Notes: generated from the letters alone by a model not told the origin. 64,000 nt of DNA from Hedera helix (GCA_947179155.2 OX359286.1:13271913-13335912), one strand, 5' to 3'; positions 21,469-33,324 are shown, numbered from the stretch's first letter. Made by a program: numbers and translations.

Positions 21469-22549
21469 AATATATATATATACACAAATTATAGGAGCAA
21501 TGGTTTAATTGGAAACATATTTTGAACAATTTACTGAAGTTTAGTTACTGGACTGATAAGAATGTGATGTCAAGCTGACAGCTAAATTCTTGCAAATTTC
21601 TCAAATTTTCTGACATTTTATGCGAAGTTTTAATAATGTAAAAATTGTGATAAACATATCATATGCAAAGCTAGACTTTGAGAAAATAGAAGTGCACAAA
21701 AAATAAATAAATAAATTATCAAGTCAAACAAATAGAAGTGATGTATGAATGGGTTTGGCTATTACATATTTACATCGTCGATCAAATATTCTTCGTTTAG
21801 GAAGTTAGATCTCTAAGCCAAAATTCAAGCCTCCACTCAAAATCAATCAATTCTATTTCTAGTTGAAACAGCCCAGCCTACCTTTGGCTCACTTGTTAAT
21901 TGCTAGTAGCAAGCAAGCCAAAGAAATACGTTTGTTTGGCCAGCACTAGCAAGCAGATTGAAATGCTAGACAACCAGTTGTAAATATGCCTCCGATAAAA
22001 GTTGAACAGAAAGATTTATGAGAATGACCGCCCAATGATAATGACGACTAAGACTCCAACATGCAACACGTTTTTAAGGATATGTAATAATCATATATGT
22101 CAAAAAGGCATTAAAAGGGGATACTGCCCAAGAACATTTATAGTATGAAAAAACATGTGCAACAGCCCGAAGAACCCTACAACCAAGGAATACAGCAGAC
22201 AAAAAAAAACATCTCAAGTGAAGTCAGACACAGAATCAACAAAAGACCCTACGAAATTCATTATTTTGGGGAAAACAACAAGATTCAAGAATAAAGATCT
22301 AATATGAAAGCACACCATTCATTGCGAATGGAAATAAAAGTCTCCATGTTATATCTATCTTCTTCTTTTTTTATAAAATTCTCCAAGTTATATCTATCTC
22401 TTTTATCCAATAAATGTAATCCAACGTTCCAATCCCATATGATTGAATATAATGAATGGAGGAAAAAAGAAATTAATTCTACCAAACTATGGGCCTCCCA
22501 CACAACATGAGCTTTCATTATCCAATTTGTTTGATAATACATATATCAA
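21469..22549. other. Gene-free interval
   Basis: No gene is supported. Between 21840 and 22270 the sequence is less AT-rich and could be untranslated sequence or a decayed element. The two overlapping ORFs at 22285-22542 are of low complexity and lack domains. Confidence 0.45.
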
Positions 22550-22558
22550 TTATTTAAA

Positions 22559-24000
22559 GACTAAAGTACACTTTGCACCGCGAACTTTACACCATTGTTG
22601 ATTTTTACACCCCAAACTGAAAAAGGTGTCCAAGTACACCACAGACTTCATTTTACCTAAACAAAGAACACACTTTTGTGACTTAACAGGTCAAAAGAGA
22701 CTGGCTAAGCCTGTAATGCTTATTACAGAAGTGTAATTTGGATAGATAACAAATATGATCAATTCTAAAGTCAAAAGTCAAAATCCAAAATTAAATTAAA
22801 AAATCAACCTCTCATCTTCTTCCTCCTCCAACTGTTCTGTTAAATCACTCCGACCACCTCACTCCCCTCCAACTCACCCACCCATTCCTCTGTGACCACC
22901 TCACTCCGTCTTGCACCGTCCTCACCCTTCGCCAAAACTTCTCCAACACAATCAGCAAACCCCCAACCTCCGTCCCTAATTCCGCTGGCAATGGAGGCCA
23001 TTAAAAGGGCGATTGCGGCGCTGACAGATGGGGTTTTAGGCGGTTCAGGTTTTGCAGGGATTGATATAGGGTTGAGGCTCTGATGGTGAGTTCATTTCTG
23101 GGTGTTTTGGTGAGTTTGGTGTAAGGTTTTGCTTTCTAATTCACAATTTCAAAGGTACGGTTTTCCACCCTCCGAACTCCATGATTTCCTAAATACGAAT
23201 CGTTTTTTACTGAATTCGAAATCCTTAGTTATTGAAAAAGCACTGAAAATTTTATTATCCTTAAATTCCTACCGGAAATTTGTTGTTTCAATGGTATTCA
23301 GCTGCCTTAGAGTTCTAGAATTTGAGTTTCTCAAAAATTGGAAAATGGGTTTGTTAGAAATTGGCGTTTCTAATCTTTCTTCGTTGGCAATTCAAAATAT
23401 TCTTGAACTTTCTAGGAAATTTGATTTTACACCAAATGATCTTTCTTGTTGTGTACAGCGTGTTAAGGGTATTGGATTTAGTGATATTACTGTTTATAGA
23501 CGTTTAGAGGAGTCTCCAGAGGTGATTATGTTTACAAGTGGTGAGACAATTCGAGATAAAATTAATTTCTTGGAAAGAATTGGAATCCAGAGGAACGATA
23601 TTGATTGGATTCTTGCAAAATTTCCCGAGTTTTTGGCATTTGGGTTGGAAAATAAGTTGAAGCCCTTCCTTCATGAATTTAGGGATTTGGGTTATAGCCT
23701 GGTTGAGTTTAAGAAAGAGATTGTTAGAAACCCAAGAGTTCTTGAGTTGAAAGTAGGAGAGCTCTGTCAATGTTTGAGAAGAAGATTGGGGAGAAAGAGA
23801 AGAAGATATGGAAAAGAAAAAAATACTCCTATCTAATATACACGTGTGAGAGTTTCGATCACTTTTAATAGGTTAAGTCACAAAAGTGTGATTTTTGTTT
23901 AGATAAAATGAAATTTGGGGTGTACTTAGACACATTTTCTAGTTTGGGGTGCAAAAGTCAATAACAGTGAAAAATTTAGGATGCAAATTGTACTTTAGTC
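22559..24000 (+). mobile_element. Pack-MULE carrying an mTERF gene fragment, TSD TTATTTAAA
   Basis: A 1442-bp element. About 140 bp at its left end (22559-22700, GACTAAAGTACACTTTGC...) are repeated inverted at its right end (about 23865-24000). It is flanked on both sides by the exact 9-bp duplication TTATTTAAA (22550-22558 and 24001-24009). Long TIRs plus a 9-bp TSD are the Mutator-like signature. Inside is no transposase but host-like coding: an mTERF fragment at 23129-23836 and a GC-richer segment at about 22820-23090 that may be a second captured piece. It lies about 200 bp beyond the stop codon of the minus-strand gene at 24215. Confidence 0.88.
23129..23836 (+). pseudogene. Captured mTERF-domain gene fragment
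   Basis: An open frame of 235 codons with tandem mTERF-type helical repeats: 'LxxxGFSDxTVYRRLEESPEVIMF', then 'KINFLERIGIQRNDIDWILAKFPEFLAF' and 'LKPFLHEFRDLGYSLVEFKKEIVRNPRVLEL'. Full plant mTERFs are organelle proteins of about 400-600 residues with an N-terminal targeting peptide that act in plastid or mitochondrial transcript metabolism. This copy lacks a convincing presequence and stops soon after the third visible repeat. There the frame runs into an Arg/Lys-rich tail (about residues 215-235) that looks out of frame. It resembles the SHOT1/mTERF18 type more than others, but that is from memory. Uninterrupted coding over about 640 bp suggests recent capture or constraint. Expression and function are unknown. 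Confidence 0.75.
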
Positions 24001-24214
24001 TTATTTAAATTAAGTCAATTATCAACTATAGTACATCTTTTATGCTCGATATACAATGTAACGTAAACTTCAACCATACTAAATCCTTTTTCTTAACAAG
24101 TTCAACTATATTATACTTGAAGCATACTATGATCTACCTAACAACTGAAGTAATCCGTCATATTAATATTCATAAATTCAAAGAACAATCAATGTACTGA
24201 ATTGAAGTAAGCGC

Positions 24215-24910
24215 TTACTCAGGACAAGTGTCAAGCAACAGCTCCACCGAGTCATCCAACGGATGTCCAAGCCTTTTCTCTTCTTTCTCTTGGTCTTCCT
24301 TCAACCACAAAATTGCGTGCACTCTTTGCCTCATTATCCGATAATCCTTGGCTAACCTCTCCACCGAATACAGTTCCGGGTTCTCCTTATGCAGCCTGTA
24401 CATCTCTGCCTTCTCGGAATCCTTCAAATACGAACCCCTCGCCCCCGGCTCCCTCACCTGCTTCAACAACATGCTCATTTCCCTCATTCTGTCGTTCCAT
24501 CCATCCACAAAAGCCTTCCCCTTCTTATTTTCCTCCTCCAACTTCTTCAATTCGTCCATTTCATTGTCAGTCCACCGCGCACCTGCAAAATTAGACCTCC
24601 CTCCACCGCCAACACCACCGGCGGGTGGTTGCTTAGCGGGTGCTATTTGGCGGCCCACCACCTGTCCGTCGAAATGCTCCGTTGTAAGTCCGGTGGACCA
24701 ATTGGAAGAGCCGCCCCAATCTAAACCATCACCCGGGTTAAATTTGCCGGTCCAATCACCTTCACCATTTCCACCGGCAGTCGAAAAGGGTCGATAAATA
24801 GGAAGGAGATTCGAAAAGGAGCGCTGAATCCGGGGGAGATTGTTCGGATTTGAAGTAGTTTTCAGTGAATTAGCAGATATTTGGGGTATGATGCGGTTCA
24901 GAAAATGCAT
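24215..24910 (-). CDS. Putative mitochondrial protein, Bot1/mitoribosomal-regulator-like
   Basis: A single-exon gene of 231 codons. Residues 1-45 are rich in Arg, Ser, Asn and Leu, lack acidic residues, and end in 'RPFSTAGG', a typical mitochondrial presequence and cleavage region. A Gly-rich linker (about 46-105) follows. The rest is an acidic/basic helical domain with 'ARWTDNEMDELKKLEEE', 'YRLHKENPELYSVERLAKDY' and 'RIMRQRVHAILWLKE'. The block 'YSVERLAKDYRIMRQRVHAILWLKE' resembles the Bot1p/eukaryotic mitochondrial regulator type linked to the mitochondrial small ribosomal subunit. I give this as a likely, not proven, family. The start is the first ATG of the frame and directly precedes the presequence. 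An AACCCTA telo-box lies about 190 bp upstream (25095-25101), as often seen in translation-machinery genes. Plus-strand ORFs over it are antisense shadows. Confidence 0.75.
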   Translation of the reverse strand: MHFLNRIIPQISANSLKTTSNPNNLPRIQRSFSNLLPIYRPFSTAGGNGEGDWTGKFNPGDGLDWGGSSNWSTGLTTEHFDGQVVGRQIAPAKQPPAGGVGGGGRSNFAGARWTDNEMDELKKLEEENKKGKAFVDGWNDRMREMSMLLKQVREPGARGSYLKDSEKAEMYRLHKENPELYSVERLAKDYRIMRQRVHAILWLKEDQEKEEKRLGHPLDDSVELLLDTCPE

Positions 24911-25150
24911 ATTGGATGATGAGGATCAGGGAAGAGAGAATTAGTCAAAAATCCAATAACGGGTTTCGTTTGTTCTTGAAATTGGATGTTTGGATAGCAT
25001 TACTCCTCCATTATCGCTGCAATACAGGCATACATTTGCTCTTCTTCTCCTTGTCGTGGGTTTTGGGATAGCTGACTACTAACAATCTGAATAGAACCCT
25101 AGCTGTTAAGGGTTAAGTCCGCCCCCTAACTATACAGGCATACATTTGCT

Positions 25151-25413
25151 TAGACCTGCCAAAATAGGCCCGGTCCCGTGGGTCGGGTCGGGCTGGTCCA
25201 AAAAAATTGGACTATGAGCTCTTATTTTTCAGTTCAAAAAAAATTGGGCATTTTGGCCCGGCCCGTGGCTCAAAAAAAAAAATTTCCCTTCTTATTTTTA
25301 TTGTTGACAAAAAAAAATATTAACTTAAAAAATGAATCAAGTAGTGAATTATGAAGAATATAAGAGTAAATTCTAACATGTGATATTGAATAATAATACA
25401 AAAAAAATTATGA

Positions 25414-25489
<76 letters not shown>

Positions 25490-25712
25490 CATTTAATCTT
25501 TCTTTTACTATCTTATCTTTAATATTAATATTATATACATTTATCAATTAATTAATCACAAGATTAGTTACATTTTAATATATATGATTGTAAAATTATT
25601 GATTGTTTTATTTACTAATACTATTAAATGATTATGTATAAATTATGTGTTATAATTGCAAATAATTAGAGTTAATATTTATTTTAAATTATGTATTAAT
25701 GTATTATAGTTG

Positions 25713-25748
<36 letters not shown>

Positions 25749-25878
25749 AAAAAAAATTAAAAAAAAATTTAAAAATATTTTTAAAAAAAAACTTAAATGG
25801 CCCGGGCGGGCCACGGGCTTAAGCTTTTCAGCCCGGCAAATTCCGGGCCTTTTTAGCCCGGCCCGTTTGCCACCTCTA
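25151..25878. mobile_element. Non-autonomous hAT element, TSD CATTTGCT
   Basis: A 728-bp element with termini TAGACCTGCCAAAATAGGCC and, reverse-complemented, TAGAGGTGGCAAACGGGCC, the common plant hAT end. It is flanked by CATTTGCT at 25143-25150 and 25879-25886. Subterminal GGCCCGG repeats flank an AT-rich core with (TA)n tracts at 25417-25488 and about 25716-25746. No transposase. Confidence 0.92.
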
Positions 25879-25928
25879 CATTTGCTCTTCTTCTCCTTAT
25901 CGTGGCTTTTGGGATATTGGACTACTAA

Positions 25929-26362
25929 GGGGCCGTTCAGGAATGACTTTTTTCTTTTGACTTAAAGTTAAAATTTTAATAAATTTATAAGTTAAAATTT
26001 TAATAAATTTATAAGTAAAAGTGTTCGACATCATTTTTACTTATAAGTCGGGAATTATAAGTAATAGTTGTAGAGGTGTTCGGCTAATAATGACTTATAA
26101 GTTAAGTAAAAAATAAAAATTACTAAAATGTCCTTTAATAAAAAGAATGTTAAAAAAATAAAGAGGGGTAATTTTGTCATTTCATTAGAGTTGACCAACT
26201 TAAAAAATGATTTATAAGTTATTTTTTTAAGTTCCAAAAACCTACTCTTTTTTGACTTTTTTCGACTTATAAGTTAAAAAAAAAGTACTAACCGAACAGT
26301 AATAATGACTTATCAACTTATAAGTTAGATTGACCAACTTATAAGTTGGCGCCAAACACCCC
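25929..26362. mobile_element. Tourist-like MITE, TSD TAA
   Basis: A 434-bp element beginning GGGGCCGTTCAG and ending (reverse complement) GGGGTGTTTGGC, flanked by TAA at 25926-25928 and 26363-26365. It is full of 'acttataagtt' palindromic words and has a 29-bp direct repeat at about 25960-26015. The TSD and size fit PIF/Harbinger Tourist elements. Confidence 0.85.
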
Positions 26363-26458
26363 TAACAATTTAAATAGAACCCTAGCTATTAAGTGTTAAA
26401 TCCACCCAAAAAACTATAATGACATAGTTTTTAATTTGTTTTTTAAAATTAGACTAAT

Positions 26459-26845
26459 GGGGTGTTTGTTTAAAATCGAATGAAATAGTTCTGAATATTT
26501 AAACAATATGAATGAGTTAAATGAAATATAATTCTGAATACTGAATAAAAAAAGTTATGTGATAATTAACATATCTGAAACATCTTAATAATAGATTTTT
26601 ACAATTTTACCCCTTTGAAAAAAATTTAAATTGTTTTAAATTTATTTAATATTACTTAATATAATAGTTAATATTTTTTTTTTATTTCATTCATATGGGA
26701 CTTATTCATTCAACCAAAAAAAAAATAGATTTAATCATTCAGCCCAAAGTACTGACTGATTCAGTCATTCAGGTCATTTTTATTCAAAACAAACGCACTA
26801 AATGACTAACAAATTCAGTTATTCAGTCCCAAACAAACATAACCT
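26459..26845. mobile_element. Probable MITE
   Basis: The left end 'taatggggtgtttgttt' and the right end 'aaacaaacataacctaa' are inverted relative to each other, and 'ttcagtcattcag' words recur near the right. A TAA target duplication is possible. It lies right next to the Tourist element, making a MITE cluster. Confidence 0.5.
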
Positions 26846-27619
26846 AATTAGTCAATTTGAATTAAGTAGTTCTTTATATCCTGTACTATCTATTTAGAAT
26901 AATATTTGATATGTCAAATAATTTTATATATAAAGTGAAGACCGTCGCACTTTGTTTTTAAGTTTTGGACGAAAAAGAAAAAAAATAAAAAATTAATTAA
27001 AAGAAAAAATAAAAAACTTAAAAAAAAATTCTTTTGCATTATTTAAAAGTTTTTAACAGAAAAGATTAAAACTTTACACAAGTGACATTAGGTATTTTAC
27101 TAATAATATTATTAATAAAAAGAAATTGGGGACTTGAGATGTAATTAAAAAATTGTTATATTGTAAATTGAGGATATTATGAAAATAGTACTTATCTCTT
27201 TTTTTTTTTTTTTTTTTGTCCAAATCAGACCAATTTTGAATGAAAAAATTTGACAAGAAAAATGACCAAGTTTTGTATCTTTTTATTTATTTATTAAAAA
27301 ACTCAAAAACACAATAATTGAACAAAAAACTCAAGTTTTTCGTCTACTTTTTTTCCTGTTCATTTTAGCACTTAGAAACAAAGTGTTAAGGCACTTTTGC
27401 CTAAGTAGGTCTCCATTGCCAAAGTTTCTATTAGGGCTCCAATGCCCGAGTGTATGTAAGGCCCAAGTGTACTATCATAATTGCCTAAATTTGTATTACA
27501 TTGAACACGGAAGGATTGGACGTTGGTTAGTTAAAGGTTCTTATCTTAGCCTAGTTTGTTGTGAATTTGGGCCTATCTAAAGTGAGCCCTAATCGTGATT
27601 CGTCGAAACCCTACAATGG
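26846..27619. other. Gene-free interval
   Basis: AT-rich, with a 20-bp T tract near 27198. Between 27360 and 27610 the sequence is less AT-rich but no ORF or repeat is convincing. Confidence 0.4.
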
Positions 27620-29099
27620 TTGTTGACCTAGCACAATTATATATTCATGTGGACCCGTGATACGTAAACACACCCAAATTCTTAAATTCTTTACCATCGG
27701 AGATGAATCCAGAAACAACCCTTCTACATATTCGTTTATCTCAGGTTTTTCGGAGAGCTGAACATCTAGTACTAAAGGTAGTGAGTATATGTAGGAAACG
27801 ATTTCCAAATCTTTAATAATTTTTACTTTTAAAAATTATTATCTCAAGATTTTTCTCATAATTTTGCATAATCAAAAATAATATTACATATTTGGTGTTT
27901 GATTGTAGCACAGTGAAGAATTTTAGTTAATTCTAATGAAGCACTCTCTTTCTCCTAATCTTCCACACTATGATCCTTATTTTTGATATAACGTGTGTTT
28001 TCCTAAGTGTGGGCTTAAAATACTGTAGGAGGATAGAATCTACAAAGTCCTTAACTCCCTGATTTTATCAGGATAAAAGAAAAACTAACTAATATATTTT
28101 ATCCTCCAATTTCGTTATATCTTCATAAGGACTAGAATGAGGATTAAGTAGGAATTTATAATTCTAGCTCTAATATAAATCTAATTTCTGATTAATTTTT
28201 TAATCAATTAGAATTACATTAATTATAACTAATTCCACTAAATATTTATAATTGCACTCTAGAATTAGTAGAATTAAAATTAATTATTTAAATAATTCCA
28301 TAATTAATATCTTGCAAATATACTCCTCTACATGAATATCCATAAACGTGTGTAGGAAATAAAAACTGTTAACCTACTAGTTTACTACTTATATTATTGA
28401 GTACATAATTTATAAACTTTTGGTAATTATTTAATTTAATAAATTAAATTAATACTTTAGTAATTTAAATTGCTTAAATACTTGGCCAACATTCTAGTGA
28501 TTAACAAATAAATCATCTCAATAGGATATTATAATTTAATTGCAGAATTTTATCTTGAAAAAATATGTTCTTAATTTCATAACGTATATCATCCAACACA
28601 TCGAGATATTGATTATATTAAAAATCTCACTCACTGATATATTAAAGTGGCGTATAAAATCAAGTGCATTATTCCCTTAGAATTAAGAGTAATTGCACAT
28701 TAATAGTAGTTAAAAAATTATTTATAATAATAGTATTTAATAAATAATTTTTCATAACGTTCTAGTTTTATGTATTTTAAAAATACACCAACATACTAGT
28801 TTTAAATCTCTACTTTTCATGATTAAGATAAGTCATCCAATCAAGTGTATTACAATCTACTAGAATAATATGTCTATCTCTATCTAAGATTAAGAACAAT
28901 ATAATTTTTTTTAATTATACATGACATATAATTTATGTCTTCCGTATATGACATTTCTTCATATACATAAATTATAAAATGTATAATTATGGACAAATTT
29001 TATGACATATTTAATTATGCAAAAAAGAATTAACTTTTCTTATTAAAATAAAAAAATAAATACCAACGTTGGAGTTTTTTTTTTGCTTAAAACCTTACA
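27620..29099 (-). mobile_element. Copia 3' LTR, far boundary unresolved
   Basis: On the minus strand the LTR starts TGTAAGG at 29099, directly after the polypurine tract AGTGGGAGATT (29100-29110), which follows copia RNase H coding. It extends to lower coordinates; its CA end could not be fixed and 27620 is an estimate. Confidence 0.5.
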
Positions 29100-29117
29100 A
29101 TCTCCCACTAGCCTAAA

Positions 29118-29805
29118 CCTACTCTACCATATGTCTAACACCTATCCTTTTAAGATGGAAAAAAAAACCTAAGAAGACAAGGTCTTCATAAAAAGATTAG
29201 CCAAATTTTGCATGAAAGTTATTTTCAACACTATCACATCTCCTCGTTGAACTATATCCCAGATGAGGTGATATTTTCTTTCAATGTGTTTGCCTTTCTT
29301 GTGGTTCCTAAGCTCTTTTAATTGTCTAATCGCTCCTTATTATTACAAAACAATATAGTAGGAAATGATAATGAGGGCACCACTCTTATTTCTAGAAAAA
29401 ACTTCTAGAGTCAAACGCCACTTCTTTTGCAATTTTGGAAGTAACAACGTATTCAGCTTCTATGGTGGAATCAACTATGCAAGACTGTTTAACACTTCTC
29501 TAATTGATAACTCCACCTCTAAGAGTAAATACATAACCAGAGGTTGACTTTCTAGAATTTCTATCTATCTGAAAATTCGAATATGTATATCCTATCGGGA
29601 CAAGATCATCAAAAGAGTAGACAGGCATATAATCTCTTATTCTCTGTAGATACTTAAGTATATGCTTAACTGTTATCCAATGCTCAAATTCAAGGTTAGA
29701 CTGATATCTGTTGATCACGCCTACTACAAAACAAATATCTGGCCCAGTGCATAATATCACAAACATAAAGCTTCCCACTGTCAAAACATAAGGGACTGTC
29801 TTCAT
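29118..29805 (-). pseudogene. Copia pol remnant (RT end and RNase H)
   Basis: The minus-strand frame from 29805 reads as the end of copia reverse transcriptase and RNase H: 'PDICFVVGVINRYQSN', 'WITVKHILKYLQR', 'STSGYVFTLRGG'. It is stopped at about 29500 by an in-frame TAG. The same frame then continues past the stop with 'RSVKQSC.VDSTIEAEYV' and, near 29220-29330, 'RNHKKGKHIERKYHLI.DIVQRGDV'. The 5' part of pol is missing because the gypsy-like element at 29859 cuts it off. Non-functional. Confidence 0.85.
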
Positions 29806-29858
29806 ACGTTCTTACTCGTGAGTTGTCTTAAGACACTGTTCCTTAGTAAGAGGAATTT

Positions 29859-30178
29859 TGTGAGGATCCGAATTTTCAGAATTTCTTTAATAATATTAAG
29901 TGAGAATTTATTTGATAAAAATTATCAAAGTTGTTATATTAATTATCATTTTATGTGGTTTAAGGTATGTGAATGGATTTAATTGGTAAATTAAATCGAT
30001 ATAAAGATGATGACAAATGGTGATTGAATAGAAATAATTAAAGAATAAATAAATTGTTTAAAAACGATTTATGAAAAATAAGAGAAACTTTGATGAAATT
30101 ATTGATATTTAGAAATGGTTGTGGATGTACAGAAATTAAAGGGTGTTATGTGATAATATGAAATTTATGATTTAGATA

Positions 30179-30260
<82 letters not shown>

Positions 30261-33200
30261 TGTGCATGTTTAATTGATAATTATAAATTTTATTAATTAT
30301 GAAAATTAAGGGATTAATAATTAAATTAATCCAAAGTAAAATGAAAAGCGAATGAAGAAGTTGGTAAAATTAAAAATATTGATTATATAATTAATCAATA
30401 AATATGGTGAAAGTTTAGAGATTATTTAAGATGTGGAAGTAATTTTATAAATTATATACCAACAAAGTATATAATTTATACAAGGAAATTAAAGAAAAAT
30501 ATTAATTGGGGAATAATTATATAAATTATATAAGAATTATTATATAATTTATATAAGAGAATTAAAATAATGAGAGAGTTAATAAATGTATAGTTTTGGT
30601 TATACAATTAATTGATAATTATGGAGGAATGTAAGAAATGAGAATGTAAATATATAAATTATATAATATTAAATTAAATAATTTATATATAAAAAAATTA
30701 TTGTAAGTATTAAAGAAATTGAATAATAAATAAGAAAAATGAATGTTTTAAGTTATTAAAAATTATATTAAGGTATAATGGAATTATTGTGACTTTTATG
30801 AAGAATAATATTTCAGAAACGTGAACATGTTAGTGTAACATGTGGTCCAAATAATTAAGTGAAAAATTACGAAAAATAATTTTTATATGTTATATAAATT
30901 ATTTTATGAATTTTGGAGGTAAAAATTACCTCAAATAAATACATGCATGTTATTATGCGTGTACAAAATTTGTCAAGTAAAGTACCCAAAAAGGGTATAA
31001 ATATTATTTATAAATCATGTTATGATTTTTGGTGAATTAAAATAAATATTTTATATACATTATATAAAATATTTATTACACGTAATAACTACGTAATGTA
31101 TTTAAATTACAAATTTTGTATGCTATTTTCTTGAAAAATCCGGAAGCTTCATGCAAAGTCGGTGGAATTTTTTATGTGCTAACGTGGGGGGGGGGTGGGG
31201 GGGGGGGGTAGCTATGGGTATTTAAAAAGAAAAAGAAACAAAGAAAAGGATACAAAAAGAAAAAAAAAATAAACAACTATCCCTCTCTTCCACTACCACC
31301 GAAGTCATCAACCATCACCGCCACCTTACGCCACTAAGGAGAGAATTATTGATGCTATCAAGAGGAAGAAAAGCTTCAAAGGAAAGCATTAGAAGGTATA
31401 AAATGAATTTTATTTGGTTTATTTGTATATTTATGGTGATAAATTAATTTTATGGAAAATTAGAAAATAATTAGAATAATGATTCCAAATAATTTTTGGA
31501 TATATATGTGTGAATTACATGATTTTTAGAGTTGTTTTGTGGAAAAAATTTAATCAAAAATGGAAAATTTTGGCTAAGTTGGTGCACTGTTGTGGAAAAG
31601 AAACTGAAGAAGAAGAAAGCGCGGCAGCCATTTTTTTTCCAGGTGCGGGTATTAAACGGTGTTGTTTTGGGGCGCGAAAGTTCGGTCGTCCGCGCAATGC
31701 GCGGCTGTCACGAACAGCGACAGGAAACGACGCCGTTTTGGTGTCGGCAGCGAAGGGGCCGCGCGCAATGCGCGGTCGGCAACGCTGGAAATTTTTAGCG
31801 TGCCCCTGCCCTTTTCAAGAAATACCAAACATGTCCCTTAGCCTAAGAAATTACGGTTTTGCCCTTGTCTTTATGAAAAATACCGAATGAGTCCCTAAAG
31901 CCACCGAAATTACGAAAATACCCCTGGACTTTCTGGGAAATTCCGGTTATGTCCCTAAGGGCGCGAAAATTACCAAAATCCCCCCAGAAAGTGATTTTAA
32001 TTAAATAAATGTTTAAAAATTGTTTAAAAATTATAGAAAATTATAGAAAAATACTAAAAATATAGAAATGATGTTTGGGCATTAAAATTAATACTTTTGT
32101 AAAAATATTAAATATTGGGGATTAATATTTAAATATTAATCTATTAAGTTAAAGGTTAGAAAATGATTAAATGAAAATTCAGACAACCAAATGTGCTAAA
32201 ATTTATCCGATAAGCTGGGTTGTTCGTATTGAAGCTGTTGGATATTAAGTTAAATGAATATATTAGGGAATGAGGTTAATTTAATTAACCGTATTATGTA
32301 ATAATTGGTCCAGAGATGATATTAAGTAAGTAAATTAATATCATAAAGGGATAAATAATTATTATTTGATTATTTTATGATCATAGGTTGATCGAGTTAA
32401 GGGTTTGTGCTATCCATTTAAATAATTGGACGACAGGCAAGTTCTTCAGTCCTTAAATGTTAAATGTTGAATGTTATGATATATAATTCTTGTTTTAAGT
32501 ATATACAAATTATGTGTTATGTGATACGTGATGTACTCTGTGAAATGATATGAACATATTTGAGATATCATGCCTGATTAGAAGCACAACACGTGATGTA
32601 TGACACACACCAAGTATAATAAGGTATGTGCTACGTGAAGCATAAACTGTTGAACTTGCTGAGCCGTTGTGCTCATTACTTGCTTAATATACATTTTTGC
32701 AAGAAAGAAATAAATTTCAAGAATATCACATTAAATTAGAGATGAGTTGGCTAGAAGGTTGGAAACGTTATTGTTATATTTTTCATTCAGTGTGGATAAT
32801 TTGTCAAGGTTACATGAATATTTTGTATGTACATATATGTTGGATCCGAATAGGACGAGTAGTGTTAAATTGTGAACCGTGAATGTTCAAATTAATTGTT
32901 ATGTTAGAAATTATTATACGTTTGATTATGAACGATGCAACAAGAAATATTTGTATGAAAATAAATGACTGTGAATTTTAAATCGATGAATAGTTATACG
33001 GGTATGGAAGGATATTAAATTTTGAATGATGAGATTTATGACACTGGTAATAAAAAGAAAAAGTGAAGGTTGCGATCCAGGGACTAGGATCGAGATGTAA
33101 AGATTTTAAATGTTCAAATATTTTAATACAATGATTGAATTGAGAAAGTGAAAAAAAAAATTTATACCGAAAATTTGGTAATTGATGACGATAATGTCAA

Positions 33201-33324
33201 TAAATGGATTAAATAAAGTGATTAAAGATTTATTAACGAACCGAAATTTGGACGATAAGGAAATAATGAATAATAAATGGGGAATCTAAGATAACAAGGT
33301 TGGTCGAATTTCGGGGTCGTTACA
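29859..33324 (+). repeat. 5' LTR of the LARD-like element
   Basis: Holds a (TG)n(TA)n microsatellite at 30179-30257 (its 3' LTR counterpart has only (TA)n at 36481-36545), a G-rich run at 31186-31209, and a GC-rich patch at 31620-31800 with two copies of CGCGCAATGCGCGG. A 'gaacttgctgagccgttgtgctcatt' block lies near 32653. Overlapping ORFs at 31510-31890 arise from the GC-rich patch and have no domain. Confidence 0.8.

Larger units (their letters stand above)
25023..26415. repeat. 110-bp tandem duplication split by two MITEs
   Basis: Copy 1 is 25023-25132 (tacaggcatacatttgct...ctaactat). Copy 2 starts at 25133 but is broken after 18 bp by a hAT MITE (25151-25878). It resumes at 25887, is broken again after 'actactaa' by a Tourist MITE (25929-26362), and finishes at about 26366-26415 with 'aaatagaaccctagc'. 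Each copy holds an AACCCTA telo-box (25095-25101 and about 26379-26385). It lies directly upstream of the minus-strand gene at 24215-24910, so it is probably a duplicated promoter or 5' region. Confidence 0.85.

Noticed and set aside
23504..23770. Minus ORF opposite the mTERF fragment
   Set aside because: Antisense shadow; the plus frame has clear mTERF repeats.
24313..24797. Plus-strand ORFs of 93-149 codons
   Set aside because: Antisense shadows of the mitochondrial-type gene at 24215-24910; Pro/Ser-rich and without domains.
31510..31890. Three overlapping plus ORFs
   Set aside because: They fall in the GC-rich island of an LTR; no domain, and frames overlap in all registers.
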